Shown piece after piece: positions 8,533 to 12,087 of a DNA stretch of 12,087 bases. The position numbers and the translations under genes were made by a program. The notes beneath the pieces are model-generated. The model saw only the letters and a list, made by a program, of their open reading frames with translations. It did no database searches and had not been told where the DNA came from. Source of the stretch: CAYMOV01 sp964392085 (GTDB lineage: Bacteria > Oederibacteriota > Muellerivitia > Muellerivitales > Muellerivitaceae); contig CAYMOV010000079.1 in NCBI GenBank assembly GCA_964392085.1, forward strand, positions 1 to 12,087, read 5' to 3'. How positions within the stretch are numbered: the first letter of the stretch is position 1; each line of letters starts with the position of its first letter.

Positions 8533-8613
8533 AAGGTGTCAGGCACTATTAACTGTTTACATCCCACCCGTATCAATAACCTCAAAATATCGGCATTTGG
8601 CGCCTGACGCCTT
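8533..8613. repeat. REP-like palindromic element (81 bp)
   Basis: AAGGTGTCAGGCAC (8533-8546) is matched in inverted orientation by GCGCCTGACGCCTT (8600-8613), 12 of 14 bases complementary. Each end is itself a tiny hairpin: GTG-TCAGG-CAC on the left and GGCG-CCTGA-CGCC on the right. GGTGTCAGGCACC-type palindromes are, to my knowledge, typical of dispersed REP elements mobilised by REP-associated Y1 tyrosine transposases (RAYT). The element begins only four bases past the stop codon of the lipoprotein gene, as REP elements often do, and could help end or stabilise that transcript. No transposase gene is in the window. Confidence 0.6.
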
Positions 8614-8617
8614 TTAC

Positions 8618-10162
8618 TTATTGGCAAAATTCCACGGAGAGGGCAAGGGGGTAAGTCGAGAATAAGGAAGAAGGGGCAAAACTGGCGGGGTTCGTCACGG
8701 TCCCCGTGGCCCAATAACCCGGACTGGGACTACCGGAAGAATCAACGACATAAGCGATCCCGTTAAGGAAGGAGGGATAGGTATAGGTCCCAACATAATA
8801 GGTCTGGCCCACCGTGATGGCGTAATCGGAAAGGGGAAGGGTCAGGAGGATCGGGCTGGACCCCGTATAGGCCGGGAAGGTGTAGATGGCCGAAGAGGAC
8901 ACGAGGTTGGTCATCTGGCCGCCCGCGTTGTCGTAAATGAGCAGCTGCAGTTTATCCCCGCCTTGGGCCTGGACCAGAAGGCTGGCCTGGCGCAGGGCGC
9001 CGCTGGCCGGAGCGACGTAGGGGGAGTAAATATAGTAACCGGTGCTGATGCCGGTGCCGGTATTCGATCCCGGGTTGTGGGTCCCGATGGTTCCACTGAC
9101 ACTGCAGGGCGTTTTCGTGGGGGTCGCGGTGGGCGTATCGGTGGCGGTCGAGGTTACGGTCGGGGTCGCGGTGACCGTAAAGGTAAAGGTCGGAGTGGAC
9201 GTGGGAGGCGGGGACATCCCCGGTTCCACGCAGTAGTCGGCTAAAATGGAAAGCTTGTAATAGGCACTGTTGTAGTCGGACGAGAATGAAGGCAGGAAGT
9301 TCCCGCCGTTCCAGGGGTCGGAGAGGCGGTACATGACTGTTCCCGGTTGTGTCTCATCGCAAACCTTACCGTCGTTGGCCCCCGAGCTCTTCGACGCCAA
9401 CCAATAGGTGCCGGGGTTCAAGGGGGTATCCGGCAGGGGAAGGTAGTTCCACCCCACCACCATGCCCTGGGGTGTCGCTTGGACCACCAGGTTCCCGGGA
9501 TTTCCCGAGACATCATCGTAGATCGCCAAGTTGATGTTGAAACCCGTGTAGTCGCCCGTCATCTGGATCCGGAGGCCCTTGACCATGGCCAGGGTGGAAA
9601 GGGTGAAGGGCGAGCACTCGGTGTGGGTGGCTCCGCGCAAGGTTTTGGATCCATTCCCTCCCCCGCCGAAGCTGGAGCAATTGGTCGGGGTCCCCGTGGG
9701 TGTTTTGGTCGGGCTGTTCGTGGGGGTCCCGGTGACGGTCATGGTCGGGGTATCCGTGCCGGTAAAAGTTTCCGTAACGGTCGCGGTAACGAGGATGGTC
9801 ACGGGGGTAAAGGTGGGGGTCGGCGAAGGCGTGATGGTGGCCGTATCCGTTATGGTAAAGGTAGGGGTGGCCGAACCCGTCGGGGTAAAGGAGGCGGTAC
9901 TCAGGATGGTGACGGGAGTGTAAGTTGAAGTCGCCGTGGAGGTGATCGTAGTGGTGTAAGTAGGGGATCCCGTCGGGGTAAAGGAGGCGGTTACCAATTC
10001 AACCACCGTCACCGGCGCGGAGGCGGCTGGGTTTTTGCTTTTGTCGCAAGCCAGGGGCATGGAAACCAGGGCGGCTAGGGTCACCAGCAAAAACCAGTTC
10101 ATGAGGCGGGTTAACATGGTCCGGAGTATAGGCATAAAAACGTGCCAGGTACGATTTATCAT
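8618..10162 (-). CDS. Putative surface lipoprotein with Thr/Pro-rich stalks and two beta-sandwich domains
   Basis: The 514-residue product has a hydrophobic signal segment, FLLVTLAALVSMPLAC, with a possible lipidated Cys39. The lipobox is imperfect, with Pro at -3. A Thr/Pro-rich stalk (about 51-160) is built of three units with TASFTPTG- and TPVTIL-type blocks. A beta-sandwich domain follows (about 162-311; AIYDDVSGNPGNL, LPLPDTPLNPGTYWLA), then a second Thr/Pro stalk (319-351). A diverged second copy of the domain closes the protein (about 353-513; LIYDNAGGQMTNL, LTLPLSDYAITVGQTYYVG). Both copies begin with a Cys and carry two or more further cysteines, so disulfides are plausible. Such domains occur in secreted and adhesive proteins of environmental bacteria, but I know no specific function. 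The start is uncertain: no candidate has a clear Shine-Dalgarno site, and Met16 (10117) would give a more usual 24-residue signal peptide. The gene is separated from the toxin by a 680-bp gap and is probably an independent unit. Confidence 0.8.
   Translation of the reverse strand: MINRTWHVFMPILRTMLTRLMNWFLLVTLAALVSMPLACDKSKNPAASAPVTVVELVTASFTPTGSPTYTTTITSTATSTYTPVTILSTASFTPTGSATPTFTITDTATITPSPTPTFTPVTILVTATVTETFTGTDTPTMTVTGTPTNSPTKTPTGTPTNCSSFGGGGNGSKTLRGATHTECSPFTLSTLAMVKGLRIQMTGDYTGFNINLAIYDDVSGNPGNLVVQATPQGMVVGWNYLPLPDTPLNPGTYWLASKSSGANDGKVCDETQPGTVMYRLSDPWNGGNFLPSFSSDYNSAYYKLSILADYCVEPGMSPPPTSTPTFTFTVTATPTVTSTATDTPTATPTKTPCSVSGTIGTHNPGSNTGTGISTGYYIYSPYVAPASGALRQASLLVQAQGGDKLQLLIYDNAGGQMTNLVSSSAIYTFPAYTGSSPILLTLPLSDYAITVGQTYYVGTYTYPSFLNGIAYVVDSSGSPSPGYWATGTVTNPASFAPSSLFSTYPLALSVEFCQ
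9791..9991 (-). repeat. Degenerate tandem repeats coding for the first Thr/Pro stalk
   Basis: The block CCCGTCGGGGTAAAGGAGGC plus GGT (plus-strand text) occurs identically at 9876-9898 and 9969-9991, 93 bp (31 codons) apart. A related block beginning AGGATGGT occurs at 9792 and 9903, 111 bp (37 codons) apart. They encode the repeated TASFTPTG and TPVTIL segments. Identity at DNA level points to recent duplication and possible copy-number variation among strains. Confidence 0.7.
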
Positions 10163-10211
10163 TAGTTTTCAAATGGATACTTGATCCCTGGGACCTTCCC
10201 GACACGAGCCA

Positions 10212-10226
10212 AAGGTGTCAGTCACC
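10212..10226. repeat. Single REP-like hairpin upstream of the lipoprotein gene
   Basis: AAGGTGTCAGTCAC (10212-10225) matches the left end of the 8533 element at 13 of 14 bases in the same orientation. It folds as GGTG-TCAGT-CACC (10214-10226). No inverted partner is visible nearby, so it may be a solo or half element. It lies 50 bp upstream of the lipoprotein start, so the gene is bracketed by copies of one repeat. Confidence 0.5.
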
Positions 10227-10621
10227 ACAATTCACTATTTTAAACAACACGCCCAATTCAGTAGTGCTTTACGTCGACCCGGTTGTTTCTCAAACCTCTG
10301 TTCCGACCGTTTTATTGCGTTATATACGCCGCTTGGGCCTATCGTGAAATACCTTGCCGAAGCCACCTGGCTTACCTTGAACACTCATAACTCAGCAGTA
10401 AGGGAGCGGGTACATAAGGGATTAATACAACGATTACTAAAATCGACTATGACGGGCAAAGCCTTCAACTGGCGGCCACGAACCAGTGCCCTTCGTTGCG
10501 ACAACCCTGTATTTGAGATGCTTCGCATCACACTACAGGGCGTGCACTTCATGCCTCGCCATATAGTGCCGTGCCCTGAATCGCGCCAACAGCTCTGATT
10601 TAAGGTGTTTCCCTCAAATGA
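10227..10621. other. Lower-GC intergenic gap; no convincing gene
   Basis: Base composition drops clearly relative to the toxin gene. A 127-codon plus-strand frame starts at a GTG inside the REP-like hairpin (10215-10598), but it has no ribosome site and resembles nothing I recognise, so I do not call it. The segment presumably includes the promoter of the lipoprotein gene, but I cannot pick one with confidence. A long hairpin at 10505-10540 is listed separately. The different composition suggests acquired or decayed DNA. Confidence 0.5.
10505..10540. other. Long imperfect hairpin in low-GC gap
   Basis: CCCTGTA (10505-10511) pairs with TACAGGG (10534-10540). Inside, GATGC (10517-10521) pairs with GCATC (10525-10529) around a TTC loop, with two more base pairs between the stems. 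No T-run follows on either strand, so it is not a typical terminator. It could be a palindromic repeat unit, a protein-binding site or part of a small RNA. Confidence 0.5.
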
Positions 10622-10651
10622 AAACAGGCCGCCTTTTGGGGCGGCCTGTTT
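10622..10651. terminator. Strong rho-independent terminator (bidirectional)
   Basis: AAACAGGCCGCC (10622-10633) and GGCGGCCTGTTT (10640-10651) form a perfect 12-bp stem with a TTTTGG loop. The stem ends in A on one side and T on the other, so it can act on both strands. On the minus strand it lies 26 bp beyond the degenerate tRNA-Asp end at 10677, where a tRNA terminator would be expected. Confidence 0.88.
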
Positions 10652-10676
10652 ATTAAAACTAGGGAAACTCAGGTAT

Positions 10677-10705
10677 ATGGCGGGGTTGACGGGGCAATCG
10701 AACCG
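10677..10705 (-). pseudogene. Second, degenerate copy of tRNA-Asp 3' end (old attachment site)
   Basis: The 19 bases at 10677-10695 are identical to 10848-10866, which encode the CCA end, acceptor strand and part of the T arm of tRNA-Asp. After that, two extra bases (AA) break the T loop, and the match continues as TCGAACC before it is lost. No anticodon arm or 5' half is present, so this is a fragment. It is best explained as an attachment-site repeat left by an integration at the same tRNA, or as the remains of a tandem tRNA copy. Confidence 0.7.
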
Positions 10706-10712
10706 CTTCGCT

Positions 10713-10740
10713 CAAGGGCGGAAACCATGTTTCCCCCTTG
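10713..10740. other. Near-perfect 12-bp hairpin
   Basis: CAAGGG (10713-10718) and GGAAAC (10720-10725) pair with GTTTCC (10729-10734) and CCCTTG (10735-10740) around a CAT loop, with one bulged C at 10719. There is no T-run. It lies between the two tRNA-Asp fragments and carries the GGAAAC/GTTTCC motif shared with neighbouring hairpins. Confidence 0.6.
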
Positions 10741-10758
10741 GGCCCCCTTCTTAGAAGC

Positions 10759-10780
10759 TTGGGAAACTCCCGTTTCCCAA
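10759..10780. other. Perfect 9-bp hairpin
   Basis: TTGGGAAAC (10759-10767) pairs with GTTTCCCAA (10772-10780) around a TCCC loop. Its GGGAAACTC core is repeated directly at 10662-10670. The absence of a T-run argues against a terminator. Integrase arm sites or a structured RNA are possible. Confidence 0.6.
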
Positions 10781-10810
10781 ACCTTTCCCAGGGTTCCTCG
10801 CCCCTAAATG

Positions 10811-10838
10811 AAAAAGACCACCCAAAGGTGGTCTTTTT
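10811..10838. terminator. Strong rho-independent terminator (bidirectional)
   Basis: AAAAAGACCACC (10811-10822) and GGTGGTCTTTTT (10827-10838) form a perfect 12-bp stem with a CAAA tetraloop and a T5 run at either end. It lies 10 bp past the tRNA-Asp 3' end on the minus strand, so it is most likely the original terminator of that tRNA gene. Confidence 0.9.
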
Positions 10839-10848
10839 ACGCATCGAA

Positions 10849-10893
10849 TGGCGGGGTTGACGGGGCTCGAACCCGCGACCTCCTGCGTGACAG
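10849..10893 (-). pseudogene. 3' half of tRNA-Asp(GUC), attachment-site scar
   Basis: Read on the minus strand, the segment gives an anticodon loop CTGTCAC (anticodon GUC, Asp), 3' anticodon stem GCAGG and variable loop AGGTC. A T arm GCGGG-TTCGAGC-CCCGT, acceptor strand CAACCCC, discriminator G and encoded CCA follow. The 5' stem partner (CCTGC), the D arm and the 5' acceptor strand (expected GGGGTTG) are missing. The sequence upstream belongs to the integrase 3' flank. Similarity begins at the anticodon loop, a common crossover point for tyrosine integrases. The fragment therefore marks the distal att repeat of an integrated element, and an intact tRNA-Asp should lie at its other end, to the right of the window. 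Confidence 0.85.
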
Positions 10894-10926
10894 CTGCATG
10901 GTCGTGTTCCGTCAAACCTTCAAAAC

Positions 10927-10943
10927 CCGTTGCGACGCAACGG
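10927..10943 (-). terminator. Hairpin after integrase, possible weak terminator
   Basis: CCGTTGC (10927-10933) pairs perfectly with GCAACGG (10937-10943) around a three-base loop. On the minus strand it starts six bases after the integrase stop and is followed by GTTTTG, a short T-run. It could end the integrase transcript, or serve as an att-region inverted repeat. Confidence 0.5.
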
Positions 10944-10949
10944 TTTCCG

Positions 10950-12062
10950 CTACGCCGACGTCACTGCGTTTTCGACCGGTGTCATTGCCGTGTCTTTGAA
11001 CCGCTCCACCTGCTTCAGCGCGTCCACACGATCCTTCCGGTCGATCCGGTTGTACCGCTTGAACATCGCGTAGGTCTTGTGGCCCGAGATCGACATGATC
11101 ACCGAATCGTTCACCCCCGCCTTCCGGAGGTTGGTCACCGCGCAATGCCGAAGATCGTGGAACCTGAATTCCTTGATCCCCGCCGCGCGGCTCGCATTCA
11201 AGAAGGCGGTCTTCACGTCGGCCATGCGCTTGCCCCTGTGGTTGAAGACATAGGGGCTGCCGAGGGTCTTCGGCGTCCGCCGCAGGAGGCTTACCAGGGC
11301 CTCCGTCAACGGCACTTCCCGCTTCTCCTGGGTCTTGGTGTCCGCGGCCTCCAGGTTGATGACCTTGTTCTGGAGGTCCACCTGGTCCCACCTCAACCCC
11401 AGGATCTCCCCTTTCCGCATGCCGGTCCAATAGGCCAGTTGGACTATGGAACCCATCCGAGGTGAACAAAGCGCCAAAAGCGCTTCGTACTCCACGGGCG
11501 TCAAGGTACGGTCACGGGATTCTTCCCGGAAGGCCCGCACCCTCTGGATCGGGTTCCTCTCCAACAAACCGTTGAAGACGGCCCTATTCAGGATGCTCTT
11601 GAGAATGCCCAAATCCCGGTTGATGGTGCTGTTGGCCAGCGCCTTCCCATTACGGCTTTTACACGGGGCTTGGTTTCCGGCCTTCCGCCGATGGGTCAAA
11701 AAACCCTCTACGATGTCCGGTGTGAAGGTCTTCAACGGCCTGTCGCCGAAGTAGGCCTTGAGCCTATCGACCATCTGGATGTCGTTCTCGTGGCTTTTCC
11801 GTCTCGCCTCGGAATAAGCCAGGAAAGACTCCACCGCCTCGTAAAAGGTCGGTTCCGGTTTTTCCTCGGCCAGGAACCTGCCCGCCACGATTTCCCGCGT
11901 GTGTTCGGCCAGGATCTTCTTGGCTTGGATCGTCGGAATCTGACCCAAACGAACCCTCTTGCGCTTCTTACGCCCCCCCTCGTCGAGGATGTAATCCAGA
12001 AAGTACCCCTTCGCGTCCTTGCGGAGATGTTGGGGCAACCCATGAACATTAGGCTTACTCAT
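10950..12062 (-). CDS. int: Tyrosine recombinase/integrase
   Basis: This 370-residue, full-length phage-type integrase cuts and rejoins DNA at attachment sites. An N-terminal arm-binding region (about 8-65, with the basic stretch RKKRKRVRLG) is followed by a core-binding SAM-like domain (about 70-165; AVESFLAYSE, INRDLGILKSILNRA). The catalytic domain covers about 185-345. The full catalytic set is present: Arg216 in TGMRKGEILGLRW, Lys243 in DTKTQEKREVPL, His302 and Arg305 in HDLRH, His328 in SGHKT and the nucleophile Tyr337 in FKRYNRI. The ATG at 12062 has a strong AGGAGG five bases upstream. The gene reads toward the tRNA-Asp fragment 57 bp beyond its stop, so that tRNA is the probable target site. 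It appears intact and potentially active. Its promoter lies outside the window. Confidence 0.96.
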   Translation of the reverse strand: MSKPNVHGLPQHLRKDAKGYFLDYILDEGGRKKRKRVRLGQIPTIQAKKILAEHTREIVAGRFLAEEKPEPTFYEAVESFLAYSEARRKSHENDIQMVDRLKAYFGDRPLKTFTPDIVEGFLTHRRKAGNQAPCKSRNGKALANSTINRDLGILKSILNRAVFNGLLERNPIQRVRAFREESRDRTLTPVEYEALLALCSPRMGSIVQLAYWTGMRKGEILGLRWDQVDLQNKVINLEAADTKTQEKREVPLTEALVSLLRRTPKTLGSPYVFNHRGKRMADVKTAFLNASRAAGIKEFRFHDLRHCAVTNLRKAGVNDSVIMSISGHKTYAMFKRYNRIDRKDRVDALKQVERFKDTAMTPVENAVTSA

Positions 12063-12087
12063 GACGGCCTCCTAATGTCCCCAGCGA

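Larger units (their letters stand above)
10849..12087. mobile_element. Left end of a tRNA-Asp-integrated element (extends past window)
   Basis: The tRNA-Asp 3' fragment, then the integrase reading toward it, is the usual edge of an integrative element or genomic island. The tRNA reads leftward, so an element inserted at its 3' end lies to the left of the intact tRNA and leaves its duplicated 3' fragment at the element's own left edge. The element body therefore runs rightward from 10849. Nothing but the integrase is visible, so I cannot tell whether it is a prophage, an integrative conjugative element or a smaller island. Confidence 0.65.

Noticed and set aside
9788..9991. CRISPR-like spaced repeats
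   Set aside because: The repeats are in-frame coding repeats of a Thr/Pro stalk with irregular spacing, and there is no cas gene.
10215..10598. 127-codon plus-strand frame beginning with GTG
   Set aside because: The start is inside a REP-like hairpin, no ribosome site is visible, and the product resembles no known family. Kept as an intergenic note.
10849..10893. Complete tRNA-Asp gene
   Set aside because: The 5' anticodon stem, D arm and 5' acceptor strand are absent, so it is only a 3' fragment.

Overview
The window is GC-rich bacterial DNA, probably from a poorly cultured Gram-negative lineage. The grounds are a putative lipoprotein with long Thr/Pro-rich stalks and a Shine-Dalgarno site at some genes but not at others. 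The phylum cannot be fixed from this sequence. All four coding regions I accept lie on the minus strand. Most other long open frames are shadows caused by the high GC of the toxin gene.

Left two-thirds (1-7937): an insecticidal-type Tc (ABC) toxin locus. The 7.7-kb gene at 198-7937 encodes a single polypeptide that joins a complete TcB half (SpvB domain, FG-GAP-like propeller, TcdB middle regions) to a complete TcC half (YD/Rhs shell ending in the conserved DPxG...DGLN...RNNP...DPSG core-end motif). It carries a variable C-terminal cargo of about 390 residues. The last 130-140 residues of that cargo look like a nucleic-acid or nucleotide deaminase fold (DxE plus CxxC). Directly downstream, the first 40 codons of another gene (1-122) run off the window edge. 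They resemble the N-terminal beta-sandwich found on large TcA-type (neuraminidase-like) proteins. The locus would then make the B-C cocoon first and the A pore second. No immunity gene fits between them.

Middle (7938-10620): a roughly 600-bp gap without a convincing gene, holding an AT-rich patch, a long perfect inverted repeat (8345-8431) and a REP-like element (8533-8613). Next comes a 514-aa putative surface lipoprotein (8618-10162) made of Thr/Pro stalks and two diverged copies of one beta-sandwich domain. A third copy of the REP-like hairpin lies just upstream of that gene. A lower-GC gap follows, containing a long hairpin at 10505-10540.

Right end (10622-12087): an integration hotspot. 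A tyrosine integrase (10950-12062) is followed by the 3' half of a tRNA-Asp gene (10849-10893), which is the expected attachment-site scar of an element extending rightward out of the window. A second, degenerate copy of the same tRNA end lies at 10677. Each copy is followed by its own strong terminator hairpin, and the DNA between them is packed with hairpins and GGGAAAC/GTTTCCC motifs. The Tc locus therefore lies beside a tRNA-associated island boundary, either on the host side or inside an older nested insertion.
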